Below are positions 44,971-54,107 of a stretch of 64,000 bases of DNA, piece after piece (the first letter of the stretch is position 1; each line of letters starts with the position of its first letter). The position numbers and the translations under genes are program-made. Origin of the DNA: Pontixanthobacter luteolus (GTDB taxonomy: Bacteria > Pseudomonadota > Alphaproteobacteria > Sphingomonadales > Sphingomonadaceae); NCBI RefSeq assembly GCF_009828095.1, contig NZ_WTYP01000001.1:310001-374000 (forward strand), read 5' to 3'. The notes under the pieces were generated by a model. The model did not search any database and had not been told where the DNA came from. It worked only from the letters and a program-made list of their open reading frames with translations.

Positions 44971-45576
44971 TCAGCTGCCCGAAGTCATATCGAGTTCGGG
45001 GGCGATTTCTGCGCCGTTGGTCGCAGCTTCGTAAGGCACAATCGGTTCCGCCCCGTGGATCAGGTTTGCACCGATCGTGTCGGGGAAGGTGCGGATGGTG
45101 GTGTTATACTGACGAACTGCCTCGTTATAATCGCGGATCGCCACGGCGATGCGGTTTTCAGTACCTTCGAGCTGGCTTTGCAGAGCAAGGAAGTTCTGGT
45201 TTGACTGGATCTGCGGGTACGCTTCAAAGCTGGCGAGCAGGCGGCCAAGCCCCTGACCAAGTTCGTTTTGCGCTGCCTGAAATTCTGCCATCTTTTCGGC
45301 GTCGCCCAGATCTTCCGCGCTAACGTTTACGCTGGTTGCACGGGCCCGCGCTTCAGTGACATCGCGAAGGATTGCGCCTTCGGATTCGGCAGCGCCCCGT
45401 GCGACTTCCGCGAGATTGGGCACCAGATTGGCGCGGCGCTGGAACTGCGCCTCCACATCGGCCCACTTGGCTTTCGCGTTTTCTTCCGCCGTTGGCACGG
45501 AATTGATCCCGCAAGCTGACAGCAGCAGGGCGCCTACAGCAGTGATGGTAAACCGGGTGGCGGAACGAAGCGTCAT
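44971..45576 (-). CDS. LemA family protein
   Basis: The protein of about 201 residues has a lipoprotein signal (LLLSACGIN), then LemA helices (AKWADVEAQFQRRANLVPNLAEVARG, RIAVAIRDYNEAVRQYN). GAGAGGACC before the ATG at 45576 supports the start. LemA proteins associate with TPM proteins in the envelope; the function is unclear. Confidence 0.94.
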   Translation of the reverse strand: MTLRSATRFTITAVGALLLSACGINSVPTAEENAKAKWADVEAQFQRRANLVPNLAEVARGAAESEGAILRDVTEARARATSVNVSAEDLGDAEKMAEFQAAQNELGQGLGRLLASFEAYPQIQSNQNFLALQSQLEGTENRIAVAIRDYNEAVRQYNTTIRTFPDTIGANLIHGAEPIVPYEAATNGAEIAPELDMTSGS

Positions 45577-45698
45577 AATTGGTCCTCTCAGAAGAAAGCG
45601 AAAGCTGTCTTGCATACATAGCACACGCACGCCCGCGTTCAAGGAACCGTGCGGCCTGCCTAGCGTTTGCAGATGAATAAAATTGAAGGGGTGAACGC

Positions 45699-46181
45699 AT
45701 GACGATTTTCGACGAATTCAAGAAGTTCATATCGCGCGGTAATGTGCTGCAGCTTGCGGTAGGGGTCGTGATCGGTGCTGCGTTCGGCAAGATAACAACT
45801 GCACTGACCGAAAGCGTCCTGATGCCGTTTATCGGCTGGCTTTTCGGGGCGGTCGACTTTTCAAACTGGTTTATCCTGCTCGGTAGCATTCCTGAGGGTT
45901 ATACCGGTTCGACCACGAATTACGCGGAATTGAAGGAGGCAGGTGTCGCGATGATCGGATATGGCGATCTGCTGACCCAGATGGTCAACTTCCTGATCCT
46001 CGCTTTTGCTCTCTTCATGCTCATCAAGGGCGTGAACAAGGTGCTGGATGCGATCGAGGAAGACAAGAAAGCTGGCGAAAACAGTTCGGAAAATGAGAAA
46101 GTTCCGACCGATCCTCAACTGGATGTGCTGCGTGATATCAGGAAGGAATTGAAAGGCTTGCGCGAGGCACAGTCAGGATAG
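45699..46181 (+). CDS. mscL: Large-conductance mechanosensitive channel, copy 1
   Basis: The 160-residue protein is MscL: FKKFISRGNVLQLAVGVVIGAAFGKITTALTESVLMP (first membrane helix), a periplasmic loop, a second helix (LLTQMVNFLILAFALFMLIKGVNKV) and a C-terminal helix. It releases osmolytes at extreme membrane tension. It is divergent from lemA. A second mscL-like gene follows. Confidence 0.95.
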   Translation: MTIFDEFKKFISRGNVLQLAVGVVIGAAFGKITTALTESVLMPFIGWLFGAVDFSNWFILLGSIPEGYTGSTTNYAELKEAGVAMIGYGDLLTQMVNFLILAFALFMLIKGVNKVLDAIEEDKKAGENSSENEKVPTDPQLDVLRDIRKELKGLREAQSG

Positions 46182-46195
46182 GCGCTACACCCTCT

Positions 46196-46219
46196 TGGCA
46201 GGATGACGTCATGCTGCCA
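46196..46219. promoter_or_regulatory. 24-base near-palindrome between the two mscL genes
   Basis: TGGCAG (46196-46201) and CTGCCA (46214-46219) flank the perfect palindrome ATGACGTCAT (46203-46212); only one base pair in the whole element does not match. There is no T-run after it. It may be an operator or a stable mRNA stem separating the two cistrons. Confidence 0.5.
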
Positions 46220-46255
46220 GAAAACCCTCTGGATTAAACCTGAGGGGAAAAAGAA

Positions 46256-46714
46256 GTGCTTACTGAATTCAAGGAATTCATTGCCAAGGGCAATGTAATG
46301 GAACTGGCCGTCGCGGTGATCATCGCCGGCGCGTTCGCTGTGATCGTCGCGTCTTTGACCAGCGATGTTATCATGCCGATCGTTGGCATGATCTTCGGTG
46401 ATGTCGATTTCAGCAGCAAATACATTGTCTTGAGCGGCGAAGTAGAGGCGGGAATGTCGCTGGAAGCTGCCCGTGAAGCAGGCGCAAACGTGCTTGCATG
46501 GGGCGCTTTCGTCACGGCGATCATCAACTTCGTGATCCTGGCGTTCATCATCTTCCTGTTGGTTCGTTACACCAACAAGGTGACCGCGCGGTTTGAAAAG
46601 CCTGCTGAAGAAGAAGCGCCAGCTGGCCCGACCGAGGTCGAACTGCTTGCTGAAATCCGCGACGCTCTGAAAGGCGGCGCTCCGGGTGCGCCCAAGAACG
46701 GTCCGATGGGCTGA
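46256..46714 (+). CDS. Large-conductance mechanosensitive channel, copy 2
   Basis: The 152-residue second MscL-like protein starts with GTG and has EFKEFIAKGNVMELAVAVIIAGAFAVIVASLTSDVIMP and a second helix (AFVTAIINFVILAFIIFLLVRYTNKVT). The first helix has AVAVIIAGAF where copy 1 has AVGVVIGAAF, so some glycines of the channel gate have been changed. It is the divergent paralogue of copy 1, 74 bases downstream. Its C-terminal tail is Pro/Gly-rich. Confidence 0.92.
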   Translation: MLTEFKEFIAKGNVMELAVAVIIAGAFAVIVASLTSDVIMPIVGMIFGDVDFSSKYIVLSGEVEAGMSLEAAREAGANVLAWGAFVTAIINFVILAFIIFLLVRYTNKVTARFEKPAEEEAPAGPTEVELLAEIRDALKGGAPGAPKNGPMG

Positions 46715-46729
46715 GCCAAATTCGGTCAC

Positions 46730-46757
46730 TTCACATTAAGCCGGCATCGCCTATATA
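46730..46757 (+). promoter_or_regulatory. Predicted ssrA promoter
   Basis: A -35-like TTCACA (46730-46735) and a -10-like TATATA (46752-46757) with a 16-base spacer. Transcription would start near 46764, at the beginning of the acceptor piece. Confidence 0.6.
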
Positions 46758-46763
46758 GGGGAT

Positions 46764-47101
46764 GCCGGTTTCGACCGGATATGGCGATAAATTGCAGTGT
46801 GCAATAGACATAACGGACCCGGGGGCAGTACCCGGCGGCTCCACCAAAAACCGCAGGAAACTGCGGTTCCTGACGGGGCCGAACTAGGATCGACGTGTGT
46901 TGAAAAGCATTGTTTTTGCCCGGGTTGAGAATCCCCGTAAAAAGCTCATTTTTATAAGTGCAAACGATAACGAAGCACTCGCTCTCGCTGCGTAATTTGA
47001 TGGCCTAACGGCCTGACTTTACAAAGCCTAAGCGCGGTTGGACCCACCGGGCAACAGAAGCGGATTCCGGGGCTCCGGGGGTAGCTAGCAACAGAAACCC
47101 C
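46764..47101 (+). ncRNA. ssrA: Permuted two-piece transfer-messenger RNA
   Basis: The order is the alphaproteobacterial permuted form. The acceptor piece comes first and ends with the T-arm and CCA end (CCCGGCGGCTCCACCA, ending 46846). A spacer with a hairpin (CCGCAG, GAAA, CTGCGG at 46851-46866) follows, then the coding piece starting GGGGCCGAACTAGGATCGACG at 46875. The tag reading frame at 46960-46995 encodes ANDNEALALAA and stops with TAA. The last 100 bases fold as the terminal pseudoknots, ending near 47101. After processing, the two pieces rescue stalled ribosomes with SmpB. Both outer ends are estimates. Confidence 0.95.
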
Positions 47102-47126
47102 CACTCATTCCTTCAAATTGAAACGA

Positions 47127-47375
47127 TCAATCTGCCGCTGCGGGCTGCTGCGCGTTGCGCTTTTCCTTCTCGTACCGCAGGCAGTCGAGAATTTTTGCCC
47201 CCGCGAGGAAAACAGCACCGGTTGTGGCCAGAAACAGAAGTTTGCCGCCCCATCCCGGGTATTCGACAAGGTATTGCGAACCGCGCGCGGTCGCACCCAG
47301 AGCAAGCGCATAGATGATAGCATAGGCTTCGAACTTCGTCTTGATAACGAATAGCCGGCCAATCTTCTTCAGCAT
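47127..47375 (-). CDS. Small membrane protein, unknown function
   Basis: The 82-residue protein has a basic N-terminus (MLKKIGRLFVIKTKFEAY), two hydrophobic stretches (IIYALALGA and KLLFLATTGAVFLAGAK) and a charged C-terminal tail (LRYEKEKRNAQQPAAAD). It is convergent to ssrA, with 25 bases between. I do not recognise a family. Confidence 0.72.
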   Translation of the reverse strand: MLKKIGRLFVIKTKFEAYAIIYALALGATARGSQYLVEYPGWGGKLLFLATTGAVFLAGAKILDCLRYEKEKRNAQQPAAAD

Positions 47376-47494
47376 GCGTGCCCTTTCCTGTTAATCTTTT
47401 CAGTCGCAATTTCCGTGCCAGTGGCAGAGTTTCGCGAGTCACGAAGGTTAACGTGGCGGCAAGTGTAACGCAGTCCGACAGTCAGTCCAGCTTG

Positions 47495-48757
47495 TTAACC
47501 AAGCTCCGTTAAATCGAGTGCTTCCAATAACTTGCCACGTGCGTTTCGAACGCGCTCGGCCAGTTCATCGTTCCCGACTTCAGAAGGCTGTATCGTTTCG
47601 GGCCAGTACTCCGAAACTACGCGGGCGATTGTTTCGGCCTTTGCATCGTCGAGCATGAAGCGCTGATCGACGGTGGCAGGATCAGCGACCACGCGCAGCC
47701 GCAGGCAGGCTGGGCCGCCTCCGTTCGCCATGCTTTGCCGTACATCCACCGGGATCACTTTGCGGATCGGGCCGTTGCCGGCGAGCATCCCTTCGAGCCA
47801 GCTCCACACAGCGGCGCTTTCGCGGCATTCCTCCGGCACGACCAGAGCCATGATGCCATCGGGCAAGGTCAGCAATTGCGCATTGAACAAATAGGTCTTG
47901 ATCGCCTCTGCCAGCGAGACCGCATCAGCGGGCACTTCGACCACTTCAAGCGCCGGAAATCTGGCCCGGATCGCGTCATAGGCTGCGCTCTGATCGGCAA
48001 AGGCGAGAGCGTGCGTAAACAGCACTTTCTCGTTTGCGACGGCGACGACGTCGTTGTGAAACGCGCCGGCTTCGATCGCTGCCGAGTTCTGTTCGATGAA
48101 AACTGCCCGCTGCGGGTCTACCCGATTGAGGCGGGCCACCGCACGGCTGGCCTGTTCGTGCTGGCGTGCGGGGAATTTTCCGCCTGTCCGGCCGTAAACA
48201 AACACTTCCACTCCGGCCGAGCCGTGGCTTTCGGCAAAGCGCATGTGGTTGGCAGCGCCTTCATCTCCAAAGCTGTCGGGAACCGCATCATGCACCGCAA
48301 AGTATCTGTCGTCCGCGAATGCGATCTTTAGCTGTGCTGCGGTGTCGCGCCACTCCTGACCTCGGTGGAGCATGGTAATCAAGTTCGCCGGGGTCAGGTG
48401 GCATTTTCCGTCGATTGTGTCCGGTGCCGGGCTGACTGTCGCTGCGTTTGCAGTCCACATCGAGCTGGCAGACCATGCAGCGCGGGTCAGGGCAGCGTCG
48501 GCGGTCTCATCGACGGCCAGCCGTTGCAGCAAGCCGTCATTGGGCCGGGGCAAGGGCAGGAAGAAGCCTTGTGCAAGGCCGAGCGCCCGGTTGGCCTGCA
48601 TCTTTTCCAGACCCTGCAAGGCGGCCGCCCGCGGATAGGATGTGTCGCCCTTGTGGCTGGAGGATGCGATATTGCCTAGGCTGAGGCCGGCATAATTGTG
48701 GCTTGGCCCGACGAGGCCGTCGAAATTGATCTCTACCAGCTTGTCGCTGTCGTTCAT
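47495..48757 (-). CDS. astB: N-succinylarginine dihydrolase
   Basis: The 420-residue protein has the AstB start EINFDGLVGPSHNYAGLSLGN, the catalytic cysteine in GGPACLRLRV and the histidine/glutamate part of the guanidine-modifying fold (VFIEQNSAAIEAGAFHNDVVAV). It hydrolyses N-succinylarginine to N-succinylornithine, releasing ammonia and CO2. It overlaps astA (ATGA). Confidence 0.95.
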   Translation of the reverse strand: MNDSDKLVEINFDGLVGPSHNYAGLSLGNIASSSHKGDTSYPRAAALQGLEKMQANRALGLAQGFFLPLPRPNDGLLQRLAVDETADAALTRAAWSASSMWTANAATVSPAPDTIDGKCHLTPANLITMLHRGQEWRDTAAQLKIAFADDRYFAVHDAVPDSFGDEGAANHMRFAESHGSAGVEVFVYGRTGGKFPARQHEQASRAVARLNRVDPQRAVFIEQNSAAIEAGAFHNDVVAVANEKVLFTHALAFADQSAAYDAIRARFPALEVVEVPADAVSLAEAIKTYLFNAQLLTLPDGIMALVVPEECRESAAVWSWLEGMLAGNGPIRKVIPVDVRQSMANGGGPACLRLRVVADPATVDQRFMLDDAKAETIARVVSEYWPETIQPSEVGNDELAERVRNARGKLLEALDLTELG

Positions 48758-49770
48758 CGGGCGACGCTCCAGACTGTGTCACCGGGCTGCACGTCCAGCG
48801 TATCGGCGGCCGCCGCGTCTAGCGAGATTGTCCCGTCATCATTCAGCTTGCGCGCACCGTAACAGCTGCGAAACGTCGTCAGGTGGCCGGTTGCGATCAG
48901 CGACCGTTCGCCTTCGCCCAGTTCCATTTCGGACACTTGGGCCGACACAGCTTCCTTTACGCTTTTCACGTCATCGGTATGTGCGATCATCGACGGGCCG
49001 CCGTCGAAAATATCGACATAGCCTTCGTAGCGAAAATTCTCGTTTTCGAGCATGCGCATCGCCGCGCGTCCGGTTGGATGCGGTAGCCCGATCACGCTGC
49101 GCGCATCGTCGGAAAGCATGGCAATATAGACCGGATGCTTGGGCATTAGGTCGGCGATGAACTGGTTGCCATTGATGGCGTTGAAATAGTCCGCTTCCTG
49201 AAATGTCATGCCGAAGAAACGCCCTGCGACACCGTCCCAGAACGGCGAACCGCCGCGGTCATCGATGATGCCGCGCAATTCGGCCAGGATCCGGTCCGCG
49301 AAACGTTTGCGGTGCATGGCGATGAACAAATACCGGCTGCGGGCGAGCAGCAGGCCGAGCCCGCCAGCACGCTCGTTAGGGTGCAGGAACAGGCCGCCGA
49401 CCTCGCTTGACCCTTCCAGATCGGTAACCAGGCTCAGCATTTCAGCGCGCACGGTCCGGTCCAGTTCCTGCGAATGTTGGGTCAGAGTGGTCAGGCGGTA
49501 AGAATAGAACGGCCATTGCTGGCCAACCTTGCTGAACAGCTGGCAGGTGCCACGCACTTCGCCGGTCTGCGCATTCTCGAGTACGAGAACAAACTGGTCA
49601 TCGCCCAGTTCGTCATCATCACGGCCAAACGCTTCAGCAGCCCGCTCTAGCTTGGCGCCGAGCGCGGGCCGATCAGGGGGCAGGTTGGTAAACCCGCCGC
49701 CCGTCAGTTTCGCCATTTCGTATAGTGGCTCCAGATCCTTGGTGCGCGCAGCGCGCAGGCGAAAACTCAA
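48754..49770 (-). CDS. astA: Arginine N-succinyltransferase
   Basis: The 338-residue protein has the AstA/AruG start FRLRAARTKDLEPLYEMAKLTGGGFTNLP, a GNAT-like centre and the C-terminal DTVWSVAR. It transfers succinate from succinyl-CoA to arginine, the first step of the arginine succinyltransferase pathway. It overlaps both neighbours by ATGA junctions, so the three genes are coupled. Confidence 0.95.
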   Translation of the reverse strand: MSFRLRAARTKDLEPLYEMAKLTGGGFTNLPPDRPALGAKLERAAEAFGRDDDELGDDQFVLVLENAQTGEVRGTCQLFSKVGQQWPFYSYRLTTLTQHSQELDRTVRAEMLSLVTDLEGSSEVGGLFLHPNERAGGLGLLLARSRYLFIAMHRKRFADRILAELRGIIDDRGGSPFWDGVAGRFFGMTFQEADYFNAINGNQFIADLMPKHPVYIAMLSDDARSVIGLPHPTGRAAMRMLENENFRYEGYVDIFDGGPSMIAHTDDVKSVKEAVSAQVSEMELGEGERSLIATGHLTTFRSCYGARKLNDDGTISLDAAAADTLDVQPGDTVWSVAR

Positions 49771-50978
49771 AGCTCTTCTCCCGATGCAAGTCGGTGGATG
49801 ACAAGCGCAGACAGCGCTGCGCGTTCTTTCAGGGACGGGACGATCATGAATTCGTCAGCCGAATGGATTGCACCGCCGCGCACGCCCATCGTGTCGACCA
49901 CGGGCACGCCGCATGATGCGATGTTGTTGCCGTCGCAAACGCCGCCGGTGGATTGCCAGCCGATTTCCTGGCCCAGCGAAGCGCCGCAATCGCGGACCAG
50001 ATCGAACAGGCGCTGCGCCTTGCGATCGACAGGCTTAGGCGGGCGTGAAATGCCGCCGTGCTGGTGAATGCTGACTTCGTGAGCCTGCTGTGTGTCGCGC
50101 ACCAGCGCGGCGAGGGCACTTTCAAACGCGGCGGCGGCATCGGGGCTTTTCGGGCGGATGTTGAATCGTAGCACAGCGTGATCGGGAACGACATTATTCG
50201 CCGCGCCTCCTTCGATCTTGGCCGGATTGATCGGGCAATCTTCCGTCTGCAAATCTTTCAGTCCTAGAACGAGGGCGGCCGCCGCTACGATGGCATTGCG
50301 GCCATCCTGCGGATTGCGACCGGCATGCGCTGATTTGCCGGTGATGGTGAGAGAATAATTGCCGCTACCGCCGCGTGCATGGGCCAATGTGCCATCGGGA
50401 AGGGCAGACGGTTCATAGGTAAGCGCAGCATATTTCCCCTGCGCCATCGCTTCGATCAGCGGTGCGGATGCCAGCGAACCGGTTTCTTCGTCCGAATTGA
50501 TCAGCACATCGTATCCAATTTGCTGACCAGCGCCGCTTTCCTCGATAGCTTTCAGGGCGTGGAGGAATACGGCAATACCGCCCTTCATGTCCGCAAGACC
50601 GGGACCGTTCAGCGTTTCTTCGTCCAGCCATTTCTGATCCTGAAATGCGCTGTCTTTGGGAAAGACGGTATCCATGTGACCGGTGAATAGAAGGCGCCGC
50701 TGCGCACCGGGCCGGACACTGAGCGTCAGATGCTGGCCGTGCGGCTTCTCGAACTCGCTGCCGTCAGCCCCGATGGCAGTTACCGGTGCCGGATCGAGCA
50801 GCTTCACATCGCCGGGCAGGTCGGAGAACGCGTCGGCAAGGGTTGCCGCCATTTCAGCAAGGCCTTCCAGATTGGCAGTGCCGGTGTTTATCGCGCTCCA
50901 TTTCTGCGCATGAGCGAGCATGGCATCTTGATCGATAGGAGCGATCAGGGCTTCTTGATTTGTATCGAGTTGTTTCAT
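49767..50978 (-). CDS. M20 family metallohydrolase in the ast operon
   Basis: The protein of about 403 residues has M20 zinc motifs: FTGHMDTVFP (His/Asp), GPGLADMKGG, NSDEETGSLAS (catalytic Glu), a dimerisation domain and CDGNNIASCGVPVVDTMG near the end. It is the first gene of the ast operon, with the start at 50978. It probably removes a succinyl or other acyl group from an amino acid in the pathway, replacing astE, which is not seen; this is inference. Other M20 substrates (peptides) are possible. Confidence 0.88.
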   Translation of the reverse strand: MKQLDTNQEALIAPIDQDAMLAHAQKWSAINTGTANLEGLAEMAATLADAFSDLPGDVKLLDPAPVTAIGADGSEFEKPHGQHLTLSVRPGAQRRLLFTGHMDTVFPKDSAFQDQKWLDEETLNGPGLADMKGGIAVFLHALKAIEESGAGQQIGYDVLINSDEETGSLASAPLIEAMAQGKYAALTYEPSALPDGTLAHARGGSGNYSLTITGKSAHAGRNPQDGRNAIVAAAALVLGLKDLQTEDCPINPAKIEGGAANNVVPDHAVLRFNIRPKSPDAAAAFESALAALVRDTQQAHEVSIHQHGGISRPPKPVDRKAQRLFDLVRDCGASLGQEIGWQSTGGVCDGNNIASCGVPVVDTMGVRGGAIHSADEFMIVPSLKERAALSALVIHRLASGEEL

Positions 50979-51176
50979 CTGAAACGGCTTTAGCTTGGTG
51001 AGCAGGGCTGTCCAACCCCGCTGCTGAAACGGTGCTCCAAAACATTCCGTAAAAGCGTTGCAATTGCTGGTCTTCGCAGCCATATCGGCCCCGTCCTCCC
51101 CGGGAAACTTGATCGAATAAACGCGTTGCGGAGCAATCCGTGCGCTTTCAATTGCGTGTAATTTTACGAGGACTTG

Positions 51177-53276
51177 ATGAGCGATATCGCAAACCGTGCC
51201 GGCCTGAAGATCGAACAGCAACTGGCGGAATTTCTTGAAGCAGAGGTGCTGAACCCGCTGGGCCGTGATGTCGATGCATTCTGGGCGGGTTTCGCTGCGC
51301 TGCTGGACCGGTTTGCACCGCGCAACCGGCAGCTGCTCGACAAGCGGGAATCGCTGCAGGCACAAATTGACAGCTGGCACCGTCAGCACCGGGGTCAGCC
51401 TCATGACGCTGGCGCTTATCGCACCTTCCTTGAGGAAATCGGGTATCTCGTTCCCGAACCCGGCGATTTTACCATCGGGACGCAGAACGTCGATCCGGAA
51501 ATCGCGACCATGGCCGGCCCGCAGCTGGTTGTTCCGATCCTGAATGCGCGCTTCCTGCTCAATGCAGCCAATGCGCGCTGGGGCAGCCTGTATGATGCCT
51601 TTTACGGAACTGATGCGCTGCCCGATGCGCCGCCCGCGCAGCAGGCGGGCTACTGCCCCGTGCGCGGTGCCGCCGTGATACAGGCCGGGCGCGATTTCCT
51701 CGACCAGTCACTGCCGCTTGCTGGTCAAAGCTGGGCCGATCTGGAAGACGACCAGGACGGCCAGCTTCAGGACGAAAGCCAGTATGTTGGCAAAACGGAG
51801 CGCGGCCTTTTGTTCAAAAGCAATGGCTTGCACATCGAAGTTATCTTCGACCGTGAAAGCCCGATCGGCAGCACCGACAAGGCTGGCATTGCAGACATCG
51901 TTCTCGAAAGTGCGCTGACGACGATTGCCGATTGCGAGGATTCGGTCGCGGCGGTCGATGCAGAGGACAAGCTTCTGGCCTACACCAATTGGTTGGGCAT
52001 CATTCGCGGCGATCTGGAAGAAAGTTTCAGTAAGAGCGGCAAGACCCTGACCCGCAAGCTTGAAGCGGACAAGAGCTATGAAGGACCTGATGGCAAGCAG
52101 GGCAGCCTGCCGGGCCGCAGCCTTATGTTCGTGCGCAATGTCGGGCATTTGATGACCAATCCGGCGATCCATCTGCCCGATGGCAGCGAAGTGCCTGAAG
52201 GTATCATGGATGCGGTCTTTACCAGCGCGGTCAGCACGCTCGACGTTGAAGGCCATGCCGCATACGGCAACAGCCGCAAGGGTTCGATCTACATCGTCAA
52301 ACCGAAGATGCACGGCCCCGAAGAATGTGCGTTCACCAATGAACTCTTCGATGCGGTTGAGGATCTGCTGGGGCTCGACCGGCACACGATCAAGGTCGGC
52401 GTGATGGACGAAGAACGGCGCACCAGTGCCAATCTCGGGGCATGTATCCATGCCGTGAAAGATCGCATCGTGTTCATCAACACTGGCTTCCTCGACCGTA
52501 CTGGCGACGAAATCCACACATCGATGCAGGCTGGCCCGATGGTCCGCAAGGCCGAGATGAAATCGAGCGCCTGGCTCGGTGCCTACGAAAAACGCAATGT
52601 TGGCATTGGCCTGCGCCACGGTTTGTCGGGCCGCGCGCAGATCGGCAAGGGAATGTGGCCCGCGCCCGATCTGATGGGCAAGATGATGATCGAGAAGATC
52701 GGTCACCTTGATGCCGGTGCGAACACTGCCTGGGTGCCGTCGCCAACCGCGGCAACGCTGCATGCGCTGCATTACCATCGCAAGGATGTGTTCGAAGTGC
52801 AGAAAGGGCTGGGCGAAGTACCGGGTCTGGAACCGCTACTCACCATTCCTTTGGCGCAAGGTACCAACTGGTCGGAGGAAGAGGTCCGTGATGAGCTCGA
52901 CAACAACGCACAGGGCCTGCTCGGCTATGTGGTGCGCTGGATCGATGCCGGGGTCGGTTGCTCAAAGGTGCCGGACATCAACGATGTCGGCCTGATGGAA
53001 GACCGTGCGACGCTGCGCATTTCGAGCCAGCACATGGCCAACTGGCTGCTTCACGGGGTGTGCAGCGAAGATCAAGTGTTGGACAGCCTAAAGCGGATGG
53101 CAGCCAAGGTTGACGAACAGAACGCAGGTGATCCGGACTACGAGCCTATGGCCGACAATTGGGACGGCGTCGCGTTCAAGGCCGCGTGCGATCTGGTTTT
53201 CAAGGGAACCGAGCAGCCGAGCGGCTACACCGAGCCTCTGCTGCATCACTGGCGCCTGGTAAAGAAGGGCGCGTAA
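51177..53276 (+). CDS. glcB: Malate synthase G
   Basis: The protein of about 699 residues has the long malate synthase G form: N-terminal clasp, [14 protein letters not shown] start, the catalytic Arg/Asp region ([32 protein letters not shown]-like segment [15 protein letters not shown]) and the C-terminal lid ([21 protein letters not shown]). It condenses glyoxylate and acetyl-CoA to malate. It is divergent from the ast operon across 198 bases. ACGAGGAC supports the ATG at 51177. Confidence 0.96.
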   Translation: MSDIANRAGLKIEQQLAEFLEAEVLNPLGRDVDAFWAGFAALLDRFAPRNRQLLDKRESLQAQIDSWHRQHRGQPHDAGAYRTFLEEIGYLVPEPGDFTIGTQNVDPEIATMAGPQLVVPILNARFLLNAANARWGSLYDAFYGTDALPDAPPAQQAGYCPVRGAAVIQAGRDFLDQSLPLAGQSWADLEDDQDGQLQDESQYVGKTERGLLFKSNGLHIEVIFDRESPIGSTDKAGIADIVLESALTTIADCEDSVAAVDAEDKLLAYTNWLGIIRGDLEESFSKSGKTLTRKLEADKSYEGPDGKQGSLPGRSLMFVRNVGHLMTNPAIHLPDGSEVPEGIMDAVFTSAVSTLDVEGHAAYGNSRKGSIYIVKPKMHGPEECAFTNELFDAVEDLLGLDRHTIKVGVMDEERRTSANLGACIHAVKDRIVFINTGFLDRTGDEIHTSMQAGPMVRKAEMKSSAWLGAYEKRNVGIGLRHGLSGRAQIGKGMWPAPDLMGKMMIEKIGHLDAGANTAWVPSPTAATLHALHYHRKDVFEVQKGLGEVPGLEPLLTIPLAQGTNWSEEEVRDELDNNAQGLLGYVVRWIDAGVGCSKVPDINDVGLMEDRATLRISSQHMANWLLHGVCSEDQVLDSLKRMAAKVDEQNAGDPDYEPMADNWDGVAFKAACDLVFKGTEQPSGYTEPLLHHWRLVKKGA

Positions 53277-53288
53277 AAGCAGAAAAAG

Positions 53289-53966
53289 ATGCGCCGGCTT
53301 AGCCTGATCCTGGTTTTCGTGTGCGTGGCCGGCCTTGTGCTCTGGCTGTTTGCGCGGCCGGGAGAAGTGCAACTGGTCGCTAAAGGTGAGCCGTACGCAT
53401 ATTCGCGCGCGGCATTCGACAAATGGGTTGTCACCGATCCGGACCGCCGCGGCGAGTTCGAGGCATTTGGCGAATTTCTCGCGAGCCATGACGTGGGCGA
53501 TGTGGTGCCAGCATGGGAGCTGACCCGCACTGATGCCAATCGCTCAAACGATTGCGAACGCCCCGCCTTTTTGATCCCGCCGCGAGATAAATGGATGAAC
53601 ATCATCCCGGTCCTCACCCTGATGCGCGACCAGATCGTGCCGGAAATCGGTAAGGTCGAGGTGCAATCCTCCTATCGAACAACTGACTTCAATGCGTGTG
53701 TTGGCGGAGCGCGGCGGAGCAGACATCTGGAATTTTCTGCAGTGGACCTTGTGCCTGTCGGGGACATTGCCAATGCCGACTTGTTTCGCCGCCTTTGTGC
53801 CGTTCAGCGAAATTTGGGACCACAAAGCCGCCTCGGTCTCGGAGCGTATTTCGATCCAGAAAAGGCCGACAATGCCAGCGGGCGCTTCCACCTGGATGTT
53901 TCGGGCTATCGCAGTTGGGGTTACTCTCAGCGCTCCGAGAGCAGCGGGTGCCGCGCTTTTTTCTGA
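53289..53966 (+). CDS. M15-like D,D-carboxypeptidase-type protein
   Basis: The 225-residue protein has an N-terminal membrane anchor (LSLILVFVCVAGLVLWLFA), then a domain with VQSSYRTTDFNACVGGARRSRHLEFSAVDLVP, which matches the zinc site (S-x-H and D) of peptidase M15 (VanY/DacY type), and FHLDVSGYRSW for the second His. It is likely periplasmic and acts on peptidoglycan peptides. It follows glcB by 12 bases but is not functionally linked. Confidence 0.82.
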   Translation: MRRLSLILVFVCVAGLVLWLFARPGEVQLVAKGEPYAYSRAAFDKWVVTDPDRRGEFEAFGEFLASHDVGDVVPAWELTRTDANRSNDCERPAFLIPPRDKWMNIIPVLTLMRDQIVPEIGKVEVQSSYRTTDFNACVGGARRSRHLEFSAVDLVPVGDIANADLFRRLCAVQRNLGPQSRLGLGAYFDPEKADNASGRFHLDVSGYRSWGYSQRSESSGCRAFF

Positions 53967-54046
53967 CAGACGCAGATCGCACCGGGAAGCCTTAGAATTT
54001 GACACTCTGGAGTGCCGAACTGGCGTAACCCCAGAGCTCAGGACTT

Positions 54047-54074
54047 GATGCTGCTCGGCATTTGATGCAGCATC
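54047..54074 (+). promoter_or_regulatory. Hairpin upstream of the DUF2189 gene
   Basis: GATGCTGC (54047-54054) and GCAGCATC (54067-54074) are perfect arms with a 12-base loop, in the 141-base gap between the M15-like and DUF2189 genes. There is no T-run, so it could be an mRNA stem or regulator site. Confidence 0.4.
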
Positions 54075-54107
54075 GCTTCCATCAGAGTTCGGGAGAGGGC
54101 GCTGAAA

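Noticed and set aside
46203-46212. ATGACGTCAT resembling the eukaryotic CRE site
   Set aside because: The resemblance has no meaning in bacteria; it is kept only as a palindrome.
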